A DNA stretch of 64,000 bases, taken from contig NZ_SPSB01000001.1 in assembly GCF_004571135.1 (NCBI RefSeq), positions 558,001-622,000 on the forward strand, in the 5' to 3' direction. A model generated the notes under the pieces. The model was not told the origin of the DNA and searched no databases. It saw only the letters and a list, made by a program, of their open reading frames with translations. Numbering within the stretch: the stretch's first letter is position 1; the number at the start of each line of letters is the position of its first letter. The position numbers and the translations under genes were made by a program. Source of the DNA: Algoriphagus kandeliae. GTDB lineage: Bacteria > Bacteroidota > Bacteroidia > Cytophagales > Cyclobacteriaceae. Positions 37,570 through 46,621 of this stretch are shown in pieces.

Positions 37570-38751
37570 TTACATTTTTTCAATCACAATAGCAGAAGCA
37601 CCGCCCCCGCCATTACAGATGCCGGCAACTCCTATGCTGCCTTTTTGTTGATGAAGCACAGAATTCAGTGTAGAAATGATTCTAGCTCCTGAAGCGCCTA
37701 GAGGATGTCCCAAGGAAACAGCTCCACCATATACATTGAGCTTGGCTGGATCCAAATTCAATTCTTTTTGGTTTGCCAAAGCTACAGCAGAGAATGCTTC
37801 ATTGATTTCATAGAAATCAACTTGTTCAGGATTAACGCCTGCATGAGCTAATGCTTTTGGAATGGCCAAAGCTGGAGCGGTTGTAAACCAAAGCGGGTCC
37901 GTAGCTGCATCGGCAAAACCTCTGATTTTCGCCAAAGGCTTCAATCCCAATTCCTCTGCTTTTTCCTTGCTTACCAAAACAAGAGCAGATGCTCCATCAT
38001 TCATGGTGGATGCATTGGCAGCAGTGACTGTTCCGTCTTTTTCAAATACTGGTCGGAGGGAAGGGATTTTTTCAAACATGACGTTTTTATATTCCTCATC
38101 CTCATCGATGAGGATGGTTTCTCCTTTTCTTCCTTTAAGTTCTACAGGAACTACCTCATCTTTAAAGTAACCTTTTGCCCAGGCATCGGCTGCTCTTTGG
38201 TAAGATTGAATGGCATAGGCATCTTGCTCTTCTCGAGTGATATTCATTTCACGGGCAGTATTGTCAGCACAATTTCCCATGGGAAATTTATAATAGACTT
38301 CGAAAAGACCATCTTTCACTAATCCGTCAACGAATTCAGCATTCCCGTATTTATATCCAAATCGTGCTTTAGGTACATAAAACGGAACATTAGACATGCT
38401 TTCCATTCCACCTGCGACCACCACATCATTAATTCCAAGCATAATGGTTTGAGCTCCAAGCATGACGGACTTCATTCCAGAAGCACAAACTTTATTGACA
38501 GTGGTGCAAGGTACATTGTATCCAATGCCTGCTCCGATAGCAGCTTGACGTGCTGGCGCCTGTCCAAGATTTGCAGAAATTACATTTCCCATAAAAACTT
38601 CCTGAACCGATTCTGCTTTTACACCAGCTTTTTCCAAAGCTCCTTTAATGGCTGTGGTCCCCAATTCAACTGCGGTCAAGCCGGATAATTTCCCTCCAAA
38701 ACTGCCAAGGGGAGTTCGAACTGCGGATACGATATATACTTCTTTGATCAT
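37570..38751 (-). CDS. Acetyl-CoA C-acetyltransferase (thiolase)
   Basis: The 393-residue enzyme joins or cleaves acetyl-CoA units. All active-site motifs are present: NKVCASGMKSVML with the nucleophilic Cys near residue 88, NEAFSAVA, GGAVSLGHPLGASGAR and GICNGGGGASA near the C-terminus. Length is usual for biosynthetic thiolases. Its pathway here (ketone-body, PHB or mevalonate) cannot be told from the neighbours. A terminator follows directly. Confidence 0.95.
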   Translation of the reverse strand: MIKEVYIVSAVRTPLGSFGGKLSGLTAVELGTTAIKGALEKAGVKAESVQEVFMGNVISANLGQAPARQAAIGAGIGYNVPCTTVNKVCASGMKSVMLGAQTIMLGINDVVVAGGMESMSNVPFYVPKARFGYKYGNAEFVDGLVKDGLFEVYYKFPMGNCADNTAREMNITREEQDAYAIQSYQRAADAWAKGYFKDEVVPVELKGRKGETILIDEDEEYKNVMFEKIPSLRPVFEKDGTVTAANASTMNDGASALVLVSKEKAEELGLKPLAKIRGFADAATDPLWFTTAPALAIPKALAHAGVNPEQVDFYEINEAFSAVALANQKELNLDPAKLNVYGGAVSLGHPLGASGARIISTLNSVLHQQKGSIGVAGICNGGGGASAIVIEKM

Positions 38752-38792
38752 GTTTATTTGGGTTTATCTGATAAATATATTTTGAATCAATT

Positions 38793-39404
38793 TTACCAAT
38801 CAGGTATTCCACGCTTAGGTCTCTGAGTGGCTTTTTTACGGTTTTGTTGAATATATCGGAGATCGGCGGCGTTCATACTTTCCAAAATCTGGGCTGCCTG
38901 TTCAGGTGTCAGATTCATGGCTTTTAGTTTCTCCTTGAATTCTTCCAAAGCCTTTTGCTTATCAACTAGGTTGGCATCCATTTGATCATTGGCGTTTTCA
39001 TTGGCTGGATCTTGACTTTTTTCTTGAGGATCGCCGGATTGGGATTCCTTTGCCTGATCCTGATCAGTTTTGTCACCTTGATCCTGATTTTCCTGCTGCT
39101 CTCCCTGCTCGCCTTGGCTTTGTTGATTTTGTTGTTGCTGTTCTTGGTTTTGCTGATTTTGCTGCTCCTGATTTTGGTTTTGTTCCTGTTCTTGTTCTTG
39201 CTCTAATTTTTCCTTTAGGGCTTGTAGCTTGGTATCTCCCGGGAATTTGCTCAAACCTTCATTGACGGTATTCAAGGCCTGATCCCGCTCGGTTTTGACA
39301 TAGGAGCGGGCTGCTCTGTTGAAAAAATCACCAGCAGTCTGTGCTTGAGTGGAAAGACCCAGAATCATGGCAAAAAAGAAAAGAATAATGCTTTTATTTT
39401 TCAT
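38793..39404 (-). CDS. Bat-operon protein with Q/E/N-rich low-complexity region (BatC-like)
   Basis: A signal peptide (ends near STQAQ) and a short TPR-like segment are followed by about 70 residues made almost only of Q, E, N, D, G and S, then a helical C-terminus ending in KRGIPDW. The composition and the tail resemble BatC-type proteins of the Bacteroidota aerotolerance operon. It overlaps the TPR gene upstream by 11 bp. The low-complexity part is probably disordered in the periplasm. Confidence 0.7.
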   Translation of the reverse strand: MKNKSIILFFFAMILGLSTQAQTAGDFFNRAARSYVKTERDQALNTVNEGLSKFPGDTKLQALKEKLEQEQEQEQNQNQEQQNQQNQEQQQQNQQSQGEQGEQQENQDQGDKTDQDQAKESQSGDPQEKSQDPANENANDQMDANLVDKQKALEEFKEKLKAMNLTPEQAAQILESMNAADLRYIQQNRKKATQRPKRGIPDW

Positions 39405-40044
39405 TGATTTCAGTGACTTCTTGTAAGTGGGTAATAAACTCCTGATAAGCAGCTACGGTAGAATCTTGTTCTAAAGCTTCTGTCATTACATTTAACGCAT
39501 CTCTAAACCTGAATTGTTCAACAAGTCTATCGGCTTCCGCTTTGTTTCGCTTCGCAAATTCAGAGGGTTCCGGTGGATTTTCCTCCTGATTTTTTCGCTC
39601 TTCATCGCGTTTTAACCATCTCGCCAATAATTCATAATTATAGCGAGCAACTTCATTCAATGGGTCTTGGATTAAGGCTGATTTAAATTTACTCAAAGCA
39701 ACCTCATATTCCTTTTTATTTCCCAATAAAACGCCACCTTGATTGTAGGCAAAGGAGGCAAGCATGGCATTGGAGCTTGTACTCGCTTTGTCATAAAATC
39801 CTGCAGCTTCTTCAAGCTTCTCAGCATATTGTGCGCTTAGCCCAAGGTTAAAATCCAATTCGGATGACTGTATGCCGAATTGTTCCTGAATGGCAAGGTG
39901 ATTCTGTAAGGATTGTTCGTATTCGGCATTTGCAAAACTTTCAGCTGCAACATCAATAGCTGCATTCAATTTGGAATTTTTAATCCAAGAGGAAGGAATC
40001 AAGAGAAGAAGTCCGAAAATGAGTTTAGCCCAATTCATACTCAC
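39394..40044 (-). CDS. TPR protein of the Bat operon
   Basis: The 216-residue protein has an N-terminal hydrophobic segment (AKLIFGLLLLIPSSW) and tetratricopeptide-type helical pairs (FANAEYEQSLQNHLAIQEQF, then YNQGGVLLGNKKEYEVALSK). It lies between the von Willebrand domain gene (4-bp overlap) and the low-complexity gene. Such TPR proteins in Bat operons are envelope-located scaffolds; a specific activity is not known. Confidence 0.8.
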   Translation of the reverse strand: MSMNWAKLIFGLLLLIPSSWIKNSKLNAAIDVAAESFANAEYEQSLQNHLAIQEQFGIQSSELDFNLGLSAQYAEKLEEAAGFYDKASTSSNAMLASFAYNQGGVLLGNKKEYEVALSKFKSALIQDPLNEVARYNYELLARWLKRDEERKNQEENPPEPSEFAKRNKAEADRLVEQFRFRDALNVMTEALEQDSTVAAYQEFITHLQEVTEINEK

Positions 40045-41006
40045 AGTTTAATGGTTTTGATGGGTAAAATCATATCCACAATAGATAGCACTAAGCCTGC
40101 CAGTAGGAAGTAGAAATACTTGTTTGAGGAAGCCTCCACTTGTCGGGTTCCAATGCTACCACCTTTCAATTGTTCTAAACTTCCCACCAAGTTGGAGATT
40201 TCCTGAGTTTGGTCGGAAATCTCAAAATACTGGCCGCCAGTTTCTATAGCAATTCGCTGAAGGGAAGTTCGGTCTAAGCGACTTTCTGCAGGTTTTCCGG
40301 TATTAGGATCAATAACTACACCGTTTCCTCGAGGGATTGGGCTGCCTGCTTCAGTTCCAATTCCCAAGGAATAGACTTTAATGCCTTGTTCTCCCAAGGA
40401 AGAAATTACTGATTCATAATCTTCACCAAAATCCTCTCCATCCGAAATCAAGACGACTGATTTGGACTTGACTTCTGGAGAAGGATCATTAGTAAATCGT
40501 TCCAAAGCCATGCGAAGAGGTCCACTCAGGTCTGTTCCAGCATTGGGAACAAGCCCTGTGTTCAATCCATCGATGTAAAGTTGCAATACATTCTGATCGA
40601 ATGTCAAAGGACATTGCATGTATGCTTCAGAAGAGAATATTATCAATCCGATACGATCAGAAGGGAAACTTTTGATAAGCTCCTTTAACTCAAATTTGAT
40701 TCGCTGAAGTCGACTTGGTCCAATATCGGTAGCATTCATGGATTGGGAAAGGTCCACGGCCAAGAAGATGTCTTTGCCTTCCTCTTTTACTTCTTTGGTG
40801 GAAGTTCCAATCGATGGTCCTGCGAATGCCACCAAAAACAATAAAAAATAGAGCGTGCGAAGAATTAGCTTGGTTAATAATCTCCTTTTTTCAACCTTCA
40901 TGCGCAGGTTGATCAACCAAAATCTGGAAATATAAAATAGGTAGAGCAGTGTAAAAACTGTTCCTAGTATCAAAATCAGTCGGAAATCTGGATATGCCCA
41001 AATCAT
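40041..41006 (-). CDS. Von Willebrand factor A membrane protein (BatB-like)
   Basis: The 321-residue protein has two N-terminal membrane helices, a VWA domain with the metal-site motif AVDLSQSMNATDIGP, then TDLSGPLRMAL and SDGEDFGEDYE, and a C-terminal helix (YFYFLLAGLVLSIVDMIL). This is the BatB layout in the aerotolerance operon. It leads the three genes 41006-38793 but no MoxR, DUF58 or BatA gene precedes it here: the next gene is divergent. The set is therefore a partial Bat cluster. Confidence 0.85.
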   Translation of the reverse strand: MIWAYPDFRLILILGTVFTLLYLFYISRFWLINLRMKVEKRRLLTKLILRTLYFLLFLVAFAGPSIGTSTKEVKEEGKDIFLAVDLSQSMNATDIGPSRLQRIKFELKELIKSFPSDRIGLIIFSSEAYMQCPLTFDQNVLQLYIDGLNTGLVPNAGTDLSGPLRMALERFTNDPSPEVKSKSVVLISDGEDFGEDYESVISSLGEQGIKVYSLGIGTEAGSPIPRGNGVVIDPNTGKPAESRLDRTSLQRIAIETGGQYFEISDQTQEISNLVGSLEQLKGGSIGTRQVEASSNKYFYFLLAGLVLSIVDMILPIKTIKL

Positions 41007-41098
41007 GGCCTGAAATTAAAAAATAATTGGGAAGGAAATAACCTTTGGGATGGGCGGTAAGTTTAGAATTGGAACAGAATCCAAAAATTAACAAACAT

Positions 41099-41106
41099 TA
41101 ATTTTG
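41099..41106 (+). promoter_or_regulatory. Candidate -7 element of the TonB-dependent receptor gene
   Basis: TAATTTTG matches TAnnTTTG, 41 bp upstream of the start. An imperfect 8-bp hairpin lies in the leader (CACGTGTA 41111-41118 with TACGCGTG 41126-41133). Confidence 0.4.
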
Positions 41107-41146
41107 TCAGCACGTGTAGGAAATTTACGCGTGCCTTTATTAACTC

Positions 41147-43534
41147 ATGAAATACCTATTTTCAGCACTTATTGCGGTTTTTCTTTTCTTTTTTTCTTTT
41201 GGGATTTCTTTTCCTCAATCCCAACTCACAGGGATTGTTTTAGATCGGGAAAATTCACTCCCGCTTCCTGGGGCGAGTGTATTTTGGGAAAATGACATTA
41301 GCTCTGGAGTCGTTTCGGGACTTGATGGTTCCTTTTCTATTTCCATCCTCAATCTCCCAGCTATTTTAAAAGTCTCTTTTGTTGGATACGAAACATCAAC
41401 TCGTGAGATTACTGCAAAGGATTTGGATAAGCCATTGAAGTTTTTCTTAAGTCCTGAAGAATTATCATTAGAAGAGGTTTTGATTCAGGAATTACGTCCT
41501 GATGAGAATTTGAGAAGTTTGGAAACGGGAAAAAATAGAGTACCCATTCAAACCATTAAGAATATTCCTGCCCTTTTTGGAGAAGTTGATCTCCTAAGGA
41601 GCCTTCAATTACTACCAGGAGTACAAACAGCGGGAGAGGGGACTACGGGTTTATTTGTACGAGGAGGATCTGCCGATCAAAATTTGGTTCAGCTTGATGG
41701 AGCTCCTGTTTATAATCCATCTCATTTCTTTGGATTCTTTTCAGTATTCAATCCAGATGCTTTGAGTGAGGTGGAATTGTATAAAGGAAACATGCCTGCT
41801 TCATTTGGAGGAAGGCTTTCCTCCTTGATTGATGTATCTCTTCGGGAAGGAAATAATTCCAAAATTCACGGGGAAGGAGGGATAGGTACTATTTCTTCCC
41901 GATTGACTTTGGATGGACCACTTTTTTCTGAAAACTCCACTTTTGTAATCTCGGGAAGAAGAACCTATGCAGATGTTTTTTTAGGACTATCATCTGATGA
42001 AGACATACGAAACAACAAGCTGAATTTTCATGACTTAAGCGGTAAGGCTGTTTTTAGAGTTGGAGATCGTGATCGTATCAGTGTAAGTTCCTATCAAGGT
42101 CGAGACTTTTTGGGCTTGGATGATCAGTTTGGGTTAGGCTGGAGCAATTGGGTAAGTTCAGCTCAATGGTCAAGAAATATCGATGCGCAAACTTTTTTTG
42201 ACTTAGAAGCCTATCATTCAAGGTATTATTACAGTTTGGAATTTGAAGATCCGGATAATGGCTTTGATTGGGGAAGTCGTCTTTCTGAATCGGGGGTCAA
42301 AGGAACTTGGTCACAAATACGGGATAAAGTTCAAACTTATTGGGGTTTCCACTCCCAGCTTTATCATTTTGCTCCTATAGAGTTGATTCCAGCTCCAGGA
42401 GCTAGTTTTGATGGGATTTCAACCAATCCAAAGAACGGTTTACTGAACAATGTTTTTGCCGGGGCAAGCTTTGAACTCAATTCAAAGCTTAGTGTTGAAG
42501 GAGGTCTTCGAGGGGGTTTTTACAATCAACTTGGCTCGGGAGTAAAATACCTCTACGAAGGGGAAGTACCTGGGCCGGATGTGGAAATCCTTGATTCAGT
42601 TCGTTACGACCGATTGGAGAATATTCAGTTTTACCAAGGGCTCGAACCACGGCTGGCATTTCGTTATTTGATTAACGATCGATTTTCAATTAAATCAGCC
42701 TATAACCGAAATTTTCAATACGTTCAGATCGCTTCCAATAGTTCTGCGGGGCTTCCGATCGATCGCTGGATATTGGCTGATAGCTATGTTCGCCCAATTC
42801 GGAGTGATCAAATTTCACTCGGGTTTTTCAGAAATTTTGAAGAAAACAAATGGGAACTGTCGATCGAGGGATATTATAAAACCCTTGATGGCATTATAGA
42901 TCTTCGAAATGGAGCGCAAGTTTTATTTACTGATAATGTAGAAACTGAGATCCTTTCTGGTAAAGGCTGGAGCTACGGGACAGAGTTTTTACTTCGGAAA
43001 AATATGGGTAAAACAACCGGTTGGTTGGTCTACACTTGGTCTCGGGCATGGCGTAAAATAGACGGCATCAGTCAAGGGCAGGCTTATAACCCACGGTTTG
43101 ACCGACCACATGATGTTACCTTGGTTTTAAATCATGAATTTTCGCCTAAATGGTCTGCTGGGTTAACCTTTGTTTACACTACTGGTCAGGCTGTGACTTT
43201 TCCGATCGGAACATACGAATCAGATAATCAACAACTTCCGCTTTTTTCACCGTTTAGAAATCAAGATAGATTCCCGGATTACCATCGGATGGATGCGTCC
43301 ATTACTTGGAAAAATGACAATAAAGGTAAGAAGTGGAGAGGGAGTTGGAACTTCAGTATTTACAATCTCTATGGAAGAAAGAATCCATTTGCATACGAGT
43401 TTCGAGAGATTTATAATGATGATATAGCCTTCAATCCCGGAGATGGAGAACCTATTACATCCTCTCGACAAGGAATTATCATGACATACCTCTTTACCTT
43501 TTTGCCTTCTATCACCTATAATTTTCAATTCTGA
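41147..43534 (+). CDS. TonB-dependent outer-membrane receptor
   Basis: The 795-residue protein has a signal peptide, an N-terminal carboxypeptidase-regulatory-like domain (LTGIVLDRENSLPLPGASVF), a plug domain (LQLLPGVQTAGEGTTGLFVR) and a long C-terminal barrel ending in aromatic FLPSITYNFQF. It should import a ligand with energy from TonB. The next gene encodes a DUF4249 lipoprotein and overlaps by one base, a common pairing in Bacteroidota. The substrate is not known. Confidence 0.92.
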   Translation: MKYLFSALIAVFLFFFSFGISFPQSQLTGIVLDRENSLPLPGASVFWENDISSGVVSGLDGSFSISILNLPAILKVSFVGYETSTREITAKDLDKPLKFFLSPEELSLEEVLIQELRPDENLRSLETGKNRVPIQTIKNIPALFGEVDLLRSLQLLPGVQTAGEGTTGLFVRGGSADQNLVQLDGAPVYNPSHFFGFFSVFNPDALSEVELYKGNMPASFGGRLSSLIDVSLREGNNSKIHGEGGIGTISSRLTLDGPLFSENSTFVISGRRTYADVFLGLSSDEDIRNNKLNFHDLSGKAVFRVGDRDRISVSSYQGRDFLGLDDQFGLGWSNWVSSAQWSRNIDAQTFFDLEAYHSRYYYSLEFEDPDNGFDWGSRLSESGVKGTWSQIRDKVQTYWGFHSQLYHFAPIELIPAPGASFDGISTNPKNGLLNNVFAGASFELNSKLSVEGGLRGGFYNQLGSGVKYLYEGEVPGPDVEILDSVRYDRLENIQFYQGLEPRLAFRYLINDRFSIKSAYNRNFQYVQIASNSSAGLPIDRWILADSYVRPIRSDQISLGFFRNFEENKWELSIEGYYKTLDGIIDLRNGAQVLFTDNVETEILSGKGWSYGTEFLLRKNMGKTTGWLVYTWSRAWRKIDGISQGQAYNPRFDRPHDVTLVLNHEFSPKWSAGLTFVYTTGQAVTFPIGTYESDNQQLPLFSPFRNQDRFPDYHRMDASITWKNDNKGKKWRGSWNFSIYNLYGRKNPFAYEFREIYNDDIAFNPGDGEPITSSRQGIIMTYLFTFLPSITYNFQF

Positions 43535-44367
43535 TGAAGAAGTACCTTTTTCTTTTTTTCCTAATAGCTAATCTTGGGTGCCAAGAAGAAGTTGATCTTC
43601 CTTTAGCGACGATAGAAGGAGATGTTCCCATTATCGAAGGAAATTGGACTGATGTTCCCAGTTTGAATGAAGTCAAAATTTCCCTTGCGCAAAATTATTT
43701 TGATAATGAAGATGCAACAATAATTGGAGATGCTGAGGTGTTCATTCGAAATTTGAATACAGGGGAAGCTATTCCTTTTCAATTTTTATCTCAATTCTCC
43801 ATTTATAAACCTGCTGATCCTCGTAGAGTCGCTGTCATAGGGGAGCGATATGAATTGATTGTACAATGGAGGGGAAATGAATATCGTAGCCGGGGAGAGA
43901 TGCTTCCACCACCTATTTTGGACAGCCTAAATTATGAATATCAAGAAGAAAGGATTTTTAGAGAGGAAGGATATTACATTAAAGCATTTGGGAAGATTCC
44001 TTTCGAGGAGGATAATTATTATCGGATTCGCATTATTGAAAATGATACGCTTAAGAATGATCGCGATGATTACTTGCTTTTTGATGATACCTTCGGAGTT
44101 GAATTTTTTGAAGAAGGATTGGAATTGAATTATGCATTTGAAGAAGGAGATCGGGTTCGATTGGAATTGTTTCGAATGAATAAAGATGTCTTTGATTATT
44201 TTAATCAGTTGGTAGGATTGCTATTCAATGATGGTGGATTGTTTAGTCCACCACCTCAGAATCCAGATACGAATATTCAAATCATTCAAGGACAGGGGCC
44301 AGTATTAGGCTATTTTTTGGTAGGACCTGTATTGCAAGAATCTATTGATATTCTAGCCGAGGAATAG
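43534..44367 (+). CDS. DUF4249 lipoprotein partner of the receptor
   Basis: The 277-residue protein has a lipoprotein signal (FFLIANLGCQEE) and the DUF4249 pattern: an extracytoplasmic beta-rich domain with acidic loops (EEDNYYRIRIIEND, FDDTFGVEFFEEG). Its ATG overlaps the receptor stop (TGATG), so the two are coupled. It may act as a surface partner for the receptor, but no activity is known for the family. Confidence 0.82.
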   Translation: MKKYLFLFFLIANLGCQEEVDLPLATIEGDVPIIEGNWTDVPSLNEVKISLAQNYFDNEDATIIGDAEVFIRNLNTGEAIPFQFLSQFSIYKPADPRRVAVIGERYELIVQWRGNEYRSRGEMLPPPILDSLNYEYQEERIFREEGYYIKAFGKIPFEEDNYYRIRIIENDTLKNDRDDYLLFDDTFGVEFFEEGLELNYAFEEGDRVRLELFRMNKDVFDYFNQLVGLLFNDGGLFSPPPQNPDTNIQIIQGQGPVLGYFLVGPVLQESIDILAEE

Positions 44368-44439
44368 GCTTTTTTTCTTTTTGTGTATTGGTTTTTGCTT
44401 TTTCTTGATTTTTAATAAATTGAGGAATTTTTTCAATTA

Positions 44440-44453
44440 TCGTAGAATTACGA
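44440..44453 (+). promoter_or_regulatory. Candidate BlaI-family operator
   Basis: TCGTA-GAAT-TACGA is a perfect 14-bp palindrome 45 bp upstream of the blaI-like start. BlaI/MecI repressors bind short inverted repeats at their own promoter, so autoregulation is likely. Confidence 0.5.
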
Positions 44454-44497
44454 AAAAATAGTTGTTTAAATAAAAAATAAATCTTACTATTGAAATT

Positions 44498-44872
44498 ATG
44501 AAAGAGATTTCGGCACAAGAAGAGAGAGTTATGGCTGTTCTTTGGAAGTTAGGCCAAGGACTAATTCGGGACATTCTCAACGAAATGGAAGAGCCTAAGC
44601 CACCTTATACCACCATTGCATCAACTGCAAGGCTTTTGGAAAGTAAGGGTTATTTGACGCATAAGGTTTACGGAAATACACACATGTATATTCCGTTGAT
44701 TTCGAAAGAAGAGTATTCAAAGGGGAGAATTCAGCATATGGTCAGTAATTTCTTCCAAGGTTCGGTAAGTAATTTCTTGTCCTTTATGGTAAAGGAGAAG
44801 GAGATTTCTAAGGATGAGATAGAAGATCTACAGAAGTTTATTGATCAGGCAGAGCAAAAACCTAAAAAATGA
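44498..44872 (+). CDS. BlaI/MecI/CopY-family transcriptional repressor
   Basis: The 124-residue winged-helix protein starts with EISAQEERVMAVLWKLGQGL and has the recognition helix in PPYTTIASTARLLESKGYL. Its C-terminal helix drives dimer formation and includes the segment normally cut to relieve repression. It overlaps the M56 peptidase gene by 4 bp, the usual partner of this repressor. The regulated genes are probably this operon, given the palindrome upstream. Confidence 0.92.
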   Translation: MKEISAQEERVMAVLWKLGQGLIRDILNEMEEPKPPYTTIASTARLLESKGYLTHKVYGNTHMYIPLISKEEYSKGRIQHMVSNFFQGSVSNFLSFMVKEKEISKDEIEDLQKFIDQAEQKPKK

Positions 44873-46143
44873 AATGGTTAATTGATTTTTGGGTTGAAGG
44901 AAGTCTCATTTTGAGTCTGGGATTGTTATTTTACAAATTGGTCCTAGAAAAGCTCACATTTTTTGACTGGAATAGAGTCTTTTTACTTTCCATCATGGGT
45001 ATGGCTTTAGTGATTCCTTTTCTTTCTTTTCAATTATCTGAATCGCAACCAGTTCTTCAAGAATTTCTGCTCCCTACATTTGAGTTTGGGCAAGGAATAG
45101 CTGAATCGCAAACCTTTAACTGGTTTGAGTTGCTTTTATGGGTGTATATAATAGGTGTAGGGATAAGTTTGATTCGAACTGGTTTGGGATTGGTAAAGCT
45201 AATTTTTCAACTTCAATTGGTTGAAAAGTTTAAATACCAAGGTTTGGTTTTAGCAGTGCATCCCAAATTTGAACCGGCTTCATTTTTTGGAATTATTCTG
45301 CTTCCCAGCTTTAATCCAGAAGATCCAGATCACCATCAAATTTTGCTTCATGAATCAGTTCATGTAAAGAAAAAACACTCTTGGGATCTTTTATTTACCC
45401 ATCTGTTCAAGTCACTTTTTTGGTTTAATCCCTTGGTCATTCTTTTTGAAAAACTCCTTCGAGAAGTACATGAGTTTCAGGCTGATCATGGAGTTATTGG
45501 TTCTTATTCACAATTTGACTATTCCCGCTTGCTTCTTCGCTTGATCGTTCAGGATAGAGGATGGCAGCTTGCACATAGTTTCAATCAATTTCAAACAAAA
45601 AAACGAATTCTGATGATGAATCGAGAAAAATCAAATTCTGTGGCAAAAAGCCGTTTTTTAATGATTGTTCCACTCGTGGCAATGATGGTATTGGTATTTG
45701 CCTGTGATCAAAATATTTCGGATGAAAATGCTATTAAGCCTGAAAATACAGTTGAAATCATCAATGAAAACGGGGATACCGAACTCCATGGCATGGTGAA
45801 TGGAAAATTGGTAGAAATCGGAGCTGATGAGATTTTTGATGTGGTGGAGGATATGCCTACACCTACTGGAGGAATGTCGGCCTGGGGTGAATATTTAATG
45901 GCCAATCTCAAATATCCAGATAAGGCAAAACAAATGGGGATAGAAGGTACTGTGGTCCTAGCATTTGTGGTAAATACAGATGGGTCTATCTCGGATGTAG
46001 AAATTCTTCGAGGAATTGGTGCTGGTTGTGATGAAGAGGCTCATCGGGTGGTACAAAATGCACCGAACTGGGAGCCAGGAAAGCAAAGAGGGCAAGCAGT
46101 TAGAACTCGTATGCGGTTACCTATTCGATTCAAATTGAGTTAA
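44869..46143 (+). CDS. M56 (BlaR1-like) membrane peptidase with TonB C-terminal domain
   Basis: The 424-residue protein has four or five membrane helices and the M56 zinc motif LLHESVHVKKKH near residue 163, as in the signal-transducing peptidase BlaR1. A C-terminal extracytoplasmic part carries a TonB_C domain (YPDKAKQMGIEGTVVLAFVV, ending in LPIRFKLS) in place of a penicillin-sensor domain. It should cleave the BlaI-like repressor upstream on sensing something at the envelope. This fusion is common in Bacteroidota; the signal is unknown. Confidence 0.9.
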   Translation: MKWLIDFWVEGSLILSLGLLFYKLVLEKLTFFDWNRVFLLSIMGMALVIPFLSFQLSESQPVLQEFLLPTFEFGQGIAESQTFNWFELLLWVYIIGVGISLIRTGLGLVKLIFQLQLVEKFKYQGLVLAVHPKFEPASFFGIILLPSFNPEDPDHHQILLHESVHVKKKHSWDLLFTHLFKSLFWFNPLVILFEKLLREVHEFQADHGVIGSYSQFDYSRLLLRLIVQDRGWQLAHSFNQFQTKKRILMMNREKSNSVAKSRFLMIVPLVAMMVLVFACDQNISDENAIKPENTVEIINENGDTELHGMVNGKLVEIGADEIFDVVEDMPTPTGGMSAWGEYLMANLKYPDKAKQMGIEGTVVLAFVVNTDGSISDVEILRGIGAGCDEEAHRVVQNAPNWEPGKQRGQAVRTRMRLPIRFKLS

Positions 46144-46157
46144 TTCTTTGGTTATTT

Positions 46158-46574
46158 ATGATGCAAGACTTATTTAAAAAAGTTGGGGGGACTGTTTTGA
46201 TAATGCTTTTTCTAGCAGCCTCACAAGAGATTATGGCTCAGGAATCAACTGTTTCAATTAGTGAAATGGAAACGCTGGATTCCCCACCAAAACCGCCAGG
46301 TGGAATGGATGGATGGTTTACGCATATTGCAACTAACCTCAAATACCCAACAACGGCTAGAACCAAGAAAATAGAGGGTACAGTGATTTTGAAATTTATT
46401 ATTGAAAAGGATGGATCCATTTCTGAAACCCAGGTCCTTCGAGGAATAGGTGGAGGGTGTGATGAAGAGGCACTTCGGGTTTTAAAGCTTTCTCCAAATT
46501 GGACTCCAGGAATAAAAGACGATCAGCCGTTTCGGACGGAAATGCGACTTCCCATTCGATTTAAGTTAGGTTGA
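46158..46574 (+). CDS. Secreted stand-alone TonB C-terminal domain protein
   Basis: The 138-residue protein has a signal-like N-terminus (VLIMLFLAASQEIMAQ) and one TonB_C domain (YPTTARTKKIEGTVILKFII, then LRGIGGGCDEEALRVLK). Over its last 100 residues it is very like the C-terminal domain of the M56 protein 14 bp upstream, so it looks like a duplicated copy. It lacks the anchor and proline-rich linker of a true TonB. Confidence 0.82.
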   Translation: MMQDLFKKVGGTVLIMLFLAASQEIMAQESTVSISEMETLDSPPKPPGGMDGWFTHIATNLKYPTTARTKKIEGTVILKFIIEKDGSISETQVLRGIGGGCDEEALRVLKLSPNWTPGIKDDQPFRTEMRLPIRFKLG

Positions 46575-46587
46575 TTAATTAAAATGA

Positions 46588-46618
46588 AGAAGGCTTCCGA
46601 TTTGGAAGCCTTTTTTTA
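46588..46618 (+). terminator. Terminator after the BlaI/M56/TonB_C operon
   Basis: AAGGCTTCC (46590-46598) pairs with GGAAGCCTT (46604-46612), followed by a T-run. It also separates the operon from the convergent DUF1080 gene. Confidence 0.88.
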
Positions 46619-46621
46619 TGA

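Noticed and set aside
38982..39265. Hydrophobic plus-strand frames opposite the Q/E-rich Bat protein
   Set aside because: Leucine-rich frames are expected opposite CAA/CAG/GAA-rich coding sequence; they have no start context or family match.
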